Below, one piece after another: positions 47,648 through 55,729 of a DNA stretch of 64,000 nucleotides. Both the position numbers and the translations under genes were made by a program. How positions within the stretch are numbered: position 1 is the first letter of the stretch; each line of letters opens with the position of its first letter. The stretch spans positions 434,001 through 498,000 of the forward strand of contig NZ_VDET01000002.1 in assembly GCF_006381105.1 (NCBI RefSeq), given 5' to 3'. The stretch comes from Flavicella sediminum. Its GTDB lineage: Bacteria; Bacteroidota; Bacteroidia; Flavobacteriales; Flavobacteriaceae. The notes beneath the pieces were generated by a model. That model was not told where the DNA came from, ran no database searches, and saw only the letters and a program-made list of their open reading frames with translations.

Positions 47648-49000
47648 TTAAACCGGCTTAATTTCCCAACCTGGCTCGTACGACCTAGACCATAAATTCA
47701 TGGCCTCTCTATTAAAAATTCGTCCAGTTTGCTCATCTACTTCAAAAGCACTATCTGTTCTTGAGGCAATATTTGCATAGTGCGTTAGCATCTGACTTAC
47801 AACCCCTTGTTCAATTGGAGAAGTTAAAGGTGCTTTTCCTCGTATGGCATCAAAAAAGTTCAAGGTGTGTGCTGTTGAAAGTTTCCCTCCACCTCCAAGC
47901 GTATTACCTGATTCTATTCCTTTCACTATATTTTCTTTTAACACTTCTCCTTTTTGGTTAAATAATTTATACCCATCACGGTCTATAAATACACAACCTT
48001 TTGATCCATAAATAATGGTCCCTCTTCCTGCTCCAAATTTTCGGTAACCATTTCTACTTTGTCCATCCCATTTAATTCTTCTATTTCCAGAAAACTCAAA
48101 ATTAGCCTCCATCGTATCATACATCTCCCAGCCATCATCTTTAAAATGAAATTTACCAGAATTTACACTCACACGTTCAGGATATTTTACATCCAAAGCC
48201 CAACGTGCAATATCTAATTCATGTGTCGCATTATTTCCCATTTCGGCAGTACCATAATCCCAACCATACCAATGCCAATTGTAATTCCAAGTATCATGCG
48301 CATAGGCTTTTCTTGGTGCAGGCCCTTGAAAAAGCTCCCAATCCAATCCTTCTGGTGGGTTTGCAGGTACTGGATTTGGAACACGTCCTCTTTTACTTGT
48401 ATAAAAAGCTGTTGCTTCAAATACATCCCCAATAATTCCGTTATGAATATCGTTAATTATTTCTTGAGACTGCATAGAAGAACGTTGTTGGTTCCCCATT
48501 TGCACCATCTTATTGTATTTTTGTTGATAAGCCACTAACAACTCCCCTTCTTTTGGATTATGACTACATGGTTTTTCTAAATACACATGTTTGCCTGCCT
48601 GCATAGCCATACAAGCTCCGGGTGCGTGCCAATGATCTGGTGTTGCCATAAAAATAGCATCCACATCTTTATCATTAATTATTTTGCGAATGTCGTTTTC
48701 TAAAACAGGTTTGTTTTTTAAAACTTTAGAAACTACACCTGCTGCATTGTCTCGCTGTTTTTTCATTACATCACACAAATACAACAATTCAACATTGCTT
48801 TCTTTTGCCGCTATAGCACCTAAATACGCATTGTACCGTCTTCCTAAACCTTGAATGGCTACATGAATACGATCGTTAGAACCAATAATTTTGGAATAAC
48901 TTTTTGCACTCATGGCGTTTGTTGAACTTGTTGCACCACCTAAAGCTACTCCAACGGCACCTACGGCTGCTTTTTTAATAAAATGTCTTCTACTGCTCAT
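47648..49000 (-). CDS. Tat-exported Gfo/Idh/MocA family oxidoreductase
   Basis: NAD(P)-type sugar or inositol dehydrogenase family protein that is probably folded in the cytoplasm and exported. The N-terminus is a Tat signal (SRRHFIKKAAVGAVG, Arg4-Arg5). The Rossmann loop appears as GLGRRYNAY, somewhat altered from GxGxxG. The family motif EKP is at Glu142-Lys143-Pro144. The C-terminal domain carries DWELFQGPAPRKAY and GNNATHELDIARWAL. It is 450 residues and starts one base after the DUF1080 stop. Such pairs are known in other Bacteroidota as parts of a periplasmic 3-keto-glycoside route, where the dehydrogenase oxidises C3 and DUF1080 proteins act on the keto sugar. A role on inositol glycosides is possible but speculative. 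Confidence 0.85.
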   Translation of the reverse strand: MSSRRHFIKKAAVGAVGVALGGATSSTNAMSAKSYSKIIGSNDRIHVAIQGLGRRYNAYLGAIAAKESNVELLYLCDVMKKQRDNAAGVVSKVLKNKPVLENDIRKIINDKDVDAIFMATPDHWHAPGACMAMQAGKHVYLEKPCSHNPKEGELLVAYQQKYNKMVQMGNQQRSSMQSQEIINDIHNGIIGDVFEATAFYTSKRGRVPNPVPANPPEGLDWELFQGPAPRKAYAHDTWNYNWHWYGWDYGTAEMGNNATHELDIARWALDVKYPERVSVNSGKFHFKDDGWEMYDTMEANFEFSGNRRIKWDGQSRNGYRKFGAGRGTIIYGSKGCVFIDRDGYKLFNQKGEVLKENIVKGIESGNTLGGGGKLSTAHTLNFFDAIRGKAPLTSPIEQGVVSQMLTHYANIASRTDSAFEVDEQTGRIFNREAMNLWSRSYEPGWEIKPV

Positions 49001-49001
49001 A

Positions 49002-50381
49002 TTATTCGTTATAAGTTTTAATTTTTATGTTCTTGTAAGAAACTCTATCCCCATGATCTTGTAATAAAATCTGCCCTTTTTCTAGGAGTCCGAAATTTTT
49101 CCATTTTTTATATTTACTTTCAGAAACCAATTTCAAAAATTCTTTGCTACCACGCTCGTATTCTAAAACTTTCATGCCATTTAACCAATGTTCAACATGC
49201 TTATTTTTCGAAATAATATGTGCAGAATTCCATTCACCAATAGCATTCATGTGTTTCTTAGGATCTGCTTTTATTAAATCATATAAAGAAGAAACAGTTC
49301 TACTTCCTTCATGGTTTCCTAATTTGGCATCAGGATGAAGTGCATCGTCTAAGATTTGAAATTCTAAACCAATAGAAGAGCCTGGACCTTTGTTAATTTC
49401 AGTATCCACATAATATTTAATTCCACTATTAGCACCAGGGGTTAATTTAAAATCTAATTTCAATTCAAAATCGCCATACAAAGCTTCAGTAACGATATCT
49501 CCACCAGCACTAGATTCTGCACCTCCTGACGGCAATACTGTCAATTCTCCATTTTCAATCTCCCAACCTTTTTCAGGAAAATCTTCTAATTTAGCTCCAC
49601 GCCATCCTTTCGTTGTTTTTCCATCCCAAAGTAATTCCCATCTCTGTTTTTTATCATCGATCGTCAAATTATTTTTTGTGACAATTGGTTCAACAGTAGA
49701 TTTTATCGAATATTTTGCCAAATCACTCGTAAGAATTTTAACATTCTTCCATTTTATTTCTGTCCCTTCTTTTTGATGTTCTTTGATGCTATGCACCTGT
49801 AAACCTATAAATCCTTTTGCTGTTTTATCATCAATTAAATGTGCAGCGGCTACTCCATTTACCCATGTTTTTATCGTATCGCCAATAGCCTCAATGCGGT
49901 AATGATTCCATTCATTTTGTTTGAAGGCTTTTTGCGCATTTGGATTATCTGTTAATGGATTTAACCACCCACGTCTACTTTCATCATAAATACCACCACT
50001 CCAAGCACGCGCTGAAGGATCTATCTCTACTTGATAACCATGTACACGACCCTTTCTATAATTTGGAAAACTATTGGTCCTTATTTGAATACCAGAATTC
50101 ATGGTAGGATCTACTTTATAATCTAATTCTAAAATAAAATCGCCATACAATGCATCTGATCTTAAAAAAGTATTGGGAGTATTTCGAACGGTTTCCCCAA
50201 TGATAGTTGCATCTTCTACTTTGTATTTTGCATCACCTCCAATAATAGACCAACCATTCAATGTCTTCCCGTCAAACATACTAATCCAAGGTGTCTCATC
50301 TTTTTTGGTATTAGAACAACTAGACAAAACAATCATAACGAAAAGTAAAACTGCGTTTACTCCTACTAACTTTTTATTCAT
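49002..50381 (-). CDS. Lipoprotein with two DUF1080 domains (3-keto-glycoside hydrolase type)
   Basis: Exported protein with two concanavalin-like DUF1080 domains (residues about 32-215 and 250-455). They show the repeated patterns SMFDGKTLNGW / LLWDGKTTKGW and GDFILELDYKV / GDFELKLDFKL, each followed by NSGI. The lipobox is LSSC (Cys22). Characterised members of the family hydrolyse 3-keto-disaccharides. It is the first gene of the three-gene operon with the Gfo/Idh protein and GH78, and its promoter matches that of PUL2 susC. The doubled domain might allow recognition of a longer glycan (inference). Confidence 0.85.
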   Translation of the reverse strand: MNKKLVGVNAVLLFVMIVLSSCSNTKKDETPWISMFDGKTLNGWSIIGGDAKYKVEDATIIGETVRNTPNTFLRSDALYGDFILELDYKVDPTMNSGIQIRTNSFPNYRKGRVHGYQVEIDPSARAWSGGIYDESRRGWLNPLTDNPNAQKAFKQNEWNHYRIEAIGDTIKTWVNGVAAAHLIDDKTAKGFIGLQVHSIKEHQKEGTEIKWKNVKILTSDLAKYSIKSTVEPIVTKNNLTIDDKKQRWELLWDGKTTKGWRGAKLEDFPEKGWEIENGELTVLPSGGAESSAGGDIVTEALYGDFELKLDFKLTPGANSGIKYYVDTEINKGPGSSIGLEFQILDDALHPDAKLGNHEGSRTVSSLYDLIKADPKKHMNAIGEWNSAHIISKNKHVEHWLNGMKVLEYERGSKEFLKLVSESKYKKWKNFGLLEKGQILLQDHGDRVSYKNIKIKTYNE

Positions 50382-50410
50382 AATCAGGTATTTATTAATT
50401 TATTATTTCA

Positions 50411-50464
50411 TAAAACTAAAACTATTCTCGTTTTACAACATGGACATATTCTTCTAAAACATAG
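50411..50464 (-). promoter_or_regulatory. PUL2 promoter 2 (25-base box plus -7) for the DUF1080 operon
   Basis: On the minus strand the box (50464-50440, ending ATGTCCAT) is followed after 21 bases by TAGTTTTA (50418-50411), 29 bases before the ATG. It agrees with the susC promoter box at 42501-42525 in 21 of 25 bases and has exactly the same spacing. This links the two operons to one regulator, most simply the HTCS at 23268. Confidence 0.6.
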
Positions 50465-50675
50465 ATTTTAGGATTTTTTTTCAGCTCAGCCCTATTTCTA
50501 ATAGCTTTAAATAAAATCCTGAAAATTTGGATTTAAAGATAGCTTTTTTTCGTTGAATTAGTTGGACCTCCCTCTTTGCAGAGCAAAAACATCAGCGCTT
50601 GATTTAGTCCTTGTTTGAAGAAAAATAATATTAGACTGAACTACCATCATTCGGGAATGAATTCAACCTTGAAAA

Positions 50676-50804
50676 CAGGATTGGCTGCGCCTTTCCTGAT
50701 AAAGCTCCGCTTTGAAAAAACAGGATTGGCTACGCCTTTCCTGAGAAAGCTCCGCTTTGGAAAAACAGGATTGGCTGCGCCTTTCCTGATAAAGCTCCGC
50801 TTTT
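50676..50804. repeat. Three 45-base tandem repeats with internal dyads
   Basis: Units begin at 50676, 50721 and 50766 and differ at only a few bases. Each starts CAGGATTGGCT and contains CAGGA...TCCTG and AAAGC-tcc-GCTTT small dyads. The third unit is cut short at its A-rich end. The frame stays open across the repeats, but this follows from the 45-base period. The remaining DNA between the DUF1080 promoter and the repeats (about 50465-50670) shows nothing I can name. Confidence 0.85.
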
Positions 50805-50805
50805 A

Positions 50806-50868
50806 AAAAGCAAACACTCTATGAAATCAATGAAGCGAGCTTCTTGATTTCATAGAGTGTTTGCTTTT
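50806..50868 (-). terminator. Very long hairpin downstream of tRNA-Arg
   Basis: AAAAGCAAACACTCTATG... (50806-50835) pairs with its complement at 50838-50868 over about 30 bases with a single bulge. The tip is GAAGC/GCTTC. On the minus strand it begins 5 bases after the tRNA 3' end and finishes in a T-run, so it is a strong intrinsic terminator for the tRNA transcript. The arms are much longer than those of the other terminators in the window. Confidence 0.75.
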
Positions 50869-50873
50869 ATTCG

Positions 50874-50947
50874 TGACCCCGACAGGATTCAAACCTGTAA
50901 CCCTCAGAGCCGAAATCTGATATTCTATTCAGTTGAACTACGGGGCC
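50874..50947 (-). tRNA. tRNA-Arg (anticodon UCG)
   Basis: The 74-base minus-strand cloverleaf is complete. The acceptor GGCCCCG pairs with CGGGGTC (one G-T pair). The D arm is GTTC...GAAT, and the anticodon stem TCAGA/TCTGA encloses loop TTTCGGC, giving anticodon TCG. A 5-base variable loop is followed by T arm ACAGG-TTTGAAT-CCTGT and discriminator A. The CCA end is not encoded. It starts 19 bases after the yqeY-like stop and may be cut from the same transcript. It forms the border between the cell-division cluster and the PULs. Confidence 0.95.
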
Positions 50948-50966
50948 TTTTGAACTAATTTTAAAC

Positions 50967-51416
50967 TTAGCTCAATAATTGTTTTACGATATTTGATATT
51001 GTTTTTCCATCAGCTTTACCTGCCAATTGTTGAGAAGCCAATCCCATTACTTTTCCCATATCTTTCATTCCAGCAGCTCCTACCTGAGCAATAATACTTG
51101 AAATAATATCCTTGATCGCTTCTTCGCTCATTTGTTCTGGCAAAAATTGTGCAATCACTTTTGCCTGCGCCAATTCTGGTGCTGCTAAATCCTCTCTTCC
51201 TTGTTCTGTAAATAAAACAGCGCTGTCTTTACGTTGCTTTACTAATTTTTGTAAAATTTTTAATTCTTGATCTTCAGAAATTTCTTCTTTTGCTCCAGTT
51301 TCTGTTTGTGCTAATAATATAGCCGACTTTACAGCTCTTAACGATTCTAACGCTACAGTATCTTTTGCTTTCATTGCAGCTTTTAACTGCTCCATAATAT
51401 CTTTCTGTAAACTCAT
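50967..51416 (-). CDS. GatB/YqeY domain protein
   Basis: Small cytoplasmic protein of 149 residues that is all YqeY/GatB tail-like. It has helical SLQKDIMEQLKAAMKAKDTVALESLRAVKSAI and the C-terminal KAKVIAQFLPEQMSEE ... GKVMGLASQQLAGKADG. The GatB tail contacts tRNA in the amidotransferase, but the role of stand-alone YqeY is not settled. It lies after ftsZ, behind a terminator and its own promoter, a common arrangement in Flavobacteriia. Confidence 0.93.
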   Translation of the reverse strand: MSLQKDIMEQLKAAMKAKDTVALESLRAVKSAILLAQTETGAKEEISEDQELKILQKLVKQRKDSAVLFTEQGREDLAAPELAQAKVIAQFLPEQMSEEAIKDIISSIIAQVGAAGMKDMGKVMGLASQQLAGKADGKTISNIVKQLLS

Positions 51417-51434
51417 CTTCTAAATTTTAAGAAG

Positions 51435-51442
51435 CAAATATA
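51435..51442 (-). promoter_or_regulatory. -7 element for the yqeY-like gene
   Basis: TATATTTG on the minus strand is an exact match to the TAnnTTTG consensus, 18 bases before the ATG and after the ftsZ terminator. A -33 TTG at the right distance is not evident, so only the -7 box is claimed. Confidence 0.45.
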
Positions 51443-51478
51443 ATAAAATAGCCCGCTAAAATTTTAATTTAATTGCAT

Positions 51479-51510
51479 AAAAAAATCCCTACCATTACAG
51501 CAAGGATTTT
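51479..51510 (-). terminator. Intrinsic terminator after ftsZ
   Basis: On the minus strand AAAATCC pairs with GGATTTT around a 14-17 base loop and is followed by seven T residues. It begins 24 bases after the ftsZ stop and closes the division cluster. Confidence 0.6.
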
Positions 51511-51533
51511 CTAAATCAATAGGGGTAAATTCC

Positions 51534-53609
51534 TTAATCTACGTTATCGTGTAAAAACGAATTGTTAGATCGTAACTGAATTTCATCATTATCATCTACG
51601 CTCAATGTTGTTCTAGATTGAGTCGCATCTGAAGCTGGTGCATCTTGTAAATCTATTCCCATTCTTTTATAAGCCGGTTGCTTCTCAATGTCGTCTACAT
51701 TTTGACTGGCATTGTTCATAAACTTATAGTTGAATTTTTTCATTTTTTCTCTTCGAGAATTTGTTCTTTGTTGCAATTCCGAAATTGTCAGGTCTAATGG
51801 AGAAACTTCTTTTGCTTCAAAAACTTCCATATCTTCAACTTTCGTTGCTTTTTTAGTTTTTAATTCAAATGTCATTTCTTCTTTCTCTGCCCTTACCACT
51901 TTATGGTCTACTACATTAATTTCATTGATATCAATGGTAGATGCATTTTTAATAGTAGGCTCAACATTTTCAAAATCAGCTAAACTATAACGGATTACTT
52001 TCGGAGCTTCTTTTGTCACTTCAATAGCATCCTTTACTTCCATTTCATTAACAGCAACTGTATCTTCTTCTAAAGTGTATCTTGTTATTTTTTCTACTTC
52101 AGGAACTTCTTGCTTTACTTCAACAGGATCGACAACCTCAATTGAATTCACAAATTCATCTGCATTGTCTTCCAGGTTAAAATATACTGGTTCTTCTTGT
52201 TTTACTTCTGTATGGTCTACTACAGGCATATCAAACAACAAATCCATTTGAACTTGTTCTTCTATTTTCTCTTCTTCTGTAGGCGTCTTTTTTACCGCAT
52301 CATGAATGACAAAATCATCTTCTAAATCTAAAGAAACTGTTTCTTTCAAAGTAATTTCTTCCGCTTTAACCTCAGGAAGTACTTCTTCGTAAACCACATC
52401 TAAATTTTGAATAAAACTAGTTGTCTTTACAATTGCGTTTGGTACTTCTTCTTCTTCATCACCTAACAAGTGTACTATTTTCTTTGGCTCTTTAGGAGCT
52501 TCAGGTGTACGCTCTTGAATGACTTGCTGCAATGAATTCTTTTCACCAAAATTATAAGTCGCTTTTTGCTCGTCTTCTAACGTATGAATAATTCGTTTTA
52601 CTTCTGTATTTGTAATATCACATTGTTGATCGGCAGCAAATCCTGTTGCTACAACAGTTACGGCAATAGCGTCTCCTAGCGATTCATCTTCACCAACACC
52701 CATAATAATGTTTGCATCGTAACCTGCTTCAATCTGAATAAAATCATTGATTTCTCCAATTTCATCCAAGGTAACTTCAACTTCACCAGAAACTATTAAA
52801 AGCAACACATTTTTAGCTCCTGTAATTTTATTATCGTTTAACAATGGAGAATCTAAAGCCTTTACAATCGCATTTTTAGCTCTATTGGCACCTGCTTCTT
52901 TTGAAGATCCCATAATAGCTGTTCCACTGTTAGACAATACCGTTTTGGCATCGTGCAAGTCAATATTTTGCTTGTAGTGATGTGTAATAACTTCTGCAAT
53001 TCCTCTTGAAGCTGTCGAGAGCACTTCGTCAGCTTTTGAGAATCCTGCTTTAAAACCTAGGTTTCCGTATACTTCTCTTAATTTATTGTTATTGATCACA
53101 ATTAAAGAATCTACATTTTGCCTTAGCTCATCAATTCCTTTTTGAGCTTGTTGCGTGCGTCTTCTTCCTTCAAACTGAAAAGGCATGGTAACAATACCAA
53201 CTGTTAAGATATCTAAATCTTTTGCAATTTTTGCAATAATTGGGGCCGCTCCGGTTCCTGTTCCACCTCCCATACCTGCGGTAATAAACACCATTTTGGT
53301 TTGAGTGGTCAACATTTCCTGAATTTCTTTTAAACTCTCTTTGGCTGCTTCTTCTCCAATTTCTGGATTGGCACCTGCTCCTAAACCTGAAGTTAAGGAA
53401 ACACCTAATTGAATTTTGTTTGGGATAGGACTGTTGTCTAATGCTTGTGCATCTGTATTACAGATGACGAAATCTACACCTTTTGTGTTTTGCTGAAACA
53501 TGTGGTTTACGGCATTGCTACCGCCACCACCAACTCCAATTACTTTTATGGTATTGGATTGTGTTTTAGGCATATCAAATGAAATGTTATCAAACTCTGT
53601 GCTGCTCAT
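51534..53609 (-). CDS. ftsZ: Cell division protein FtsZ
   Basis: Tubulin-like GTPase that forms the division ring. The GTPase core (about 20-340) has GVGGGGSNAV and the tubulin signature GGGTGTG at 114-120. At 691 residues it is far longer than the roughly 380 of E. coli. The excess is an acidic linker (about 350-640) rich in Glu, Val and Lys with recurring pieces such as KITRYTLEED and KVIRYSLADF. The extreme C-terminal peptide DEIQLRSNNSFLHDNVD is the expected site for FtsA binding. Long linkers are usual in Flavobacteriia. It is last of the division genes, 44 bases after ftsA. Confidence 0.98.
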   Translation of the reverse strand: MSSTEFDNISFDMPKTQSNTIKVIGVGGGGSNAVNHMFQQNTKGVDFVICNTDAQALDNSPIPNKIQLGVSLTSGLGAGANPEIGEEAAKESLKEIQEMLTTQTKMVFITAGMGGGTGTGAAPIIAKIAKDLDILTVGIVTMPFQFEGRRRTQQAQKGIDELRQNVDSLIVINNNKLREVYGNLGFKAGFSKADEVLSTASRGIAEVITHHYKQNIDLHDAKTVLSNSGTAIMGSSKEAGANRAKNAIVKALDSPLLNDNKITGAKNVLLLIVSGEVEVTLDEIGEINDFIQIEAGYDANIIMGVGEDESLGDAIAVTVVATGFAADQQCDITNTEVKRIIHTLEDEQKATYNFGEKNSLQQVIQERTPEAPKEPKKIVHLLGDEEEEVPNAIVKTTSFIQNLDVVYEEVLPEVKAEEITLKETVSLDLEDDFVIHDAVKKTPTEEEKIEEQVQMDLLFDMPVVDHTEVKQEEPVYFNLEDNADEFVNSIEVVDPVEVKQEVPEVEKITRYTLEEDTVAVNEMEVKDAIEVTKEAPKVIRYSLADFENVEPTIKNASTIDINEINVVDHKVVRAEKEEMTFELKTKKATKVEDMEVFEAKEVSPLDLTISELQQRTNSRREKMKKFNYKFMNNASQNVDDIEKQPAYKRMGIDLQDAPASDATQSRTTLSVDDNDEIQLRSNNSFLHDNVD

Positions 53610-53653
53610 AATAACTGTATCTTTTTGACTATTTATATTTTTTATTATTTACT

Positions 53654-55003
53654 TTATTCTGCATTATCTAAAAACTCTCTGAATCGTTCTGAAAACTTTT
53701 CAAATATGGATTTTTTAGATACTATTTTCTTTGGCGCTTCTTCCACTACAGGTTCTGGTGTTTCAATAGGGTCAGCATTATCTACCTCTTCTATTATTTC
53801 CTCTTCTTGAACCTCTGTAGATTCCAACTTTTCTAACTTCTCTTGCTTCGCCAAACCTTCCATTAACAAACCAACTGCGGTTGCAAAAGAGGGACTGCTT
53901 AAACTTTCATCAGAACCACCTGCTAAATGTTCATTTGGATAGCCAATTCGGGTATCCATACCTGTAATATATTCTACCAATTGTTTTAAATGTTTTACCT
54001 GAGCTCCTCCTCCGGTTAAAACAATTCCTGCAATTAATTTTCCTTTTTGTGTTTCGTGACCGTAATTTTTAATTTCCAAATAAACTTGCTCTACAATTTC
54101 TGTTATTCTGGCATGAATAATTTTAGACAAGTTTTTTAAGGTAATTTCTTTCGGTTCTCTACCTCTTAATCCTGGTATAGAAACAATTTCATTTTCTTTA
54201 TTTTCTCCTGGCCAAGCCGAACCAAATTTTACTTTTAACAACTCTGCTTGTTTTTCTATAATAGAACAACCTTCTTTGATATCTTCTGTAATGACATTTC
54301 CTCCAAAAGGAATTACCGCTGTATGGCGAATAATTCCATCTTTAAAAATGGCCAAATCAGTTGTTCCACCACCAATATCTAACAAAGCAACTCCGGCTTC
54401 TTTTTCTTCCTGACTTAAAACCGCAGAAGCAGAAGCTAAAGGTTCCAAAGTGATTTCAGACAAATCTAACCCCGCACTTTTTACGCAACGTCCAATATTT
54501 TTAATAGAAGAAACCTGACCTACCACCACATGAAAATTCGCCTCTAAACGACCTCCATACATTCCGATGGTTTCTTTGATGTGTTCTTGACTGTCTACTT
54601 TAAAATCTTGTGGCAATACATGAATAATCTCTTCACCAGGCAACATCACTAATTTGTGTACTTGGTTGATCAAATTGTCAATGTCTCCTTCATCAATAAC
54701 TTTATCAGCATCTTCCCTAGTGATATAATCGCTGTGGTGCAAACTTCTTATATGCTGACCTGCAATTCCTACAACAACCTCTTTAATTTCAAAGCCAGAA
54801 ACACTTTCGGCTTCTTCTACAGCTTGTTGAATGGATTGTATGGTTTGGGTAATATTATTTACAACTCCGCGCTTAACTCCTAAGCTTTTCGCTTTCCCAA
54901 TTCCTAAAACTTCAATTTTACCATACTCATTTTTACAACCAATCATGGCTACGATTTTCGTCGTTCCGATGTCTAATCCAACTGAGATATTCCTTGTTTC
55001 CAT
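53654..55003 (-). CDS. ftsA: Cell division protein FtsA
   Basis: Actin-like ATPase that tethers FtsZ to the membrane. It has SVGLDIGTTKIVAMIG at the N-terminus, DIGGGTTDLAIF in the middle, and a C-terminal amphipathic helix (SIFEKFSERFREFLDN) for membrane binding. The 449 residues include an acidic linker before that helix (EEEIIEEVDNADPIETPEP). It lies 3 bases after ftsQ. Confidence 0.97.
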   Translation of the reverse strand: METRNISVGLDIGTTKIVAMIGCKNEYGKIEVLGIGKAKSLGVKRGVVNNITQTIQSIQQAVEEAESVSGFEIKEVVVGIAGQHIRSLHHSDYITREDADKVIDEGDIDNLINQVHKLVMLPGEEIIHVLPQDFKVDSQEHIKETIGMYGGRLEANFHVVVGQVSSIKNIGRCVKSAGLDLSEITLEPLASASAVLSQEEKEAGVALLDIGGGTTDLAIFKDGIIRHTAVIPFGGNVITEDIKEGCSIIEKQAELLKVKFGSAWPGENKENEIVSIPGLRGREPKEITLKNLSKIIHARITEIVEQVYLEIKNYGHETQKGKLIAGIVLTGGGAQVKHLKQLVEYITGMDTRIGYPNEHLAGGSDESLSSPSFATAVGLLMEGLAKQEKLEKLESTEVQEEEIIEEVDNADPIETPEPVVEEAPKKIVSKKSIFEKFSERFREFLDNAE

Positions 55004-55006
55004 AAG

Positions 55007-55729
55007 TTAATCCTTTGTGCACACAACTTGGTTGTTGTATTTTAAATTAATCGTTTTATAATTTTCTATATCCTTGTCTTGAATTGCCTTATTATAAAAA
55101 GCCTCCAATTTTTTAAATTTTGTATTCAAATCAACAATTTTACCCAATTGTATGTGTTGATCGAACAATCTTGTCTGCAAAACATACTCGCTCGTGGAAT
55201 ATTTATGAATTCCAACAATCAAATTTGTTAAGAACTCATTTCCATTTATTTTTTTCACCAAAGAAAAAACAGCAGGTATATCTTGTTCGGTAACGGCACC
55301 AGAAACCAGTAAAACTCTAGCGGAATAATTAGTTGACAAAGGCATTTTAAGTCCTTGCTTGTCAATATAATAAACCTCCGACCCAGTGTTTACTCTAGCT
55401 ACAGGTGTTCGTTGTGTAATTAGGGCTTTGATAGAACCATCAATAGTCATATAAACCTTGGTATGTTCTACTAGTGAATTTTCATTCACCCTATTTTCAA
55501 ATTCATGTAAATTTATTAAGGATTTCGGCTCGTTTTCCACACGACCCACTTTTTGTATTAACAATTTATTAACCATTTCATGAGACAAGAATAAATTGTC
55601 GCCATTCGAAAATTCGACGATAGGCGCAAGTACTTTTCGCTGATCATTTCGCTTTGTTGTAAATCCATACAAAAAAACGACCAACAGCAGTAAAACGATA
55701 CTTTTCATAAAGACAATATTCTCTTTCAT
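55007..55729 (-). CDS. ftsQ: Cell division protein FtsQ
   Basis: Single-span membrane protein of the divisome. It has an N-terminal hydrophobic helix (SIVLLLLVVFLYGF) and a periplasmic part containing the FtsQ beta-domain (RTPVARVNTGSEVYYIDKQGLKMPLS). At 240 residues it is of typical length for Bacteroidota. Its start overlaps the murC stop by 4 bases, which implies translational coupling. Confidence 0.93.
   Translation of the reverse strand: MKENIVFMKSIVLLLLVVFLYGFTTKRNDQRKVLAPIVEFSNGDNLFLSHEMVNKLLIQKVGRVENEPKSLINLHEFENRVNENSLVEHTKVYMTIDGSIKALITQRTPVARVNTGSEVYYIDKQGLKMPLSTNYSARVLLVSGAVTEQDIPAVFSLVKKINGNEFLTNLIVGIHKYSTSEYVLQTRLFDQHIQLGKIVDLNTKFKKLEAFYNKAIQDKDIENYKTINLKYNNQVVCTKD

Noticed and set aside
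50676-50804. Possible CRISPR array
   Set aside because: The 45-base units are directly adjacent, with no unique spacers, and no cas genes are present.
50615-50806. 63-residue open frame across the tandem repeats
   Set aside because: The frame stays open only because the repeat period is a multiple of three. There is no recognisable start context or homology.
50874-50947. Integrative element using the tRNA as attachment site
   Set aside because: No integrase gene and no duplicated tRNA 3' end could be found in the window. It is kept only as a low-scored idea.
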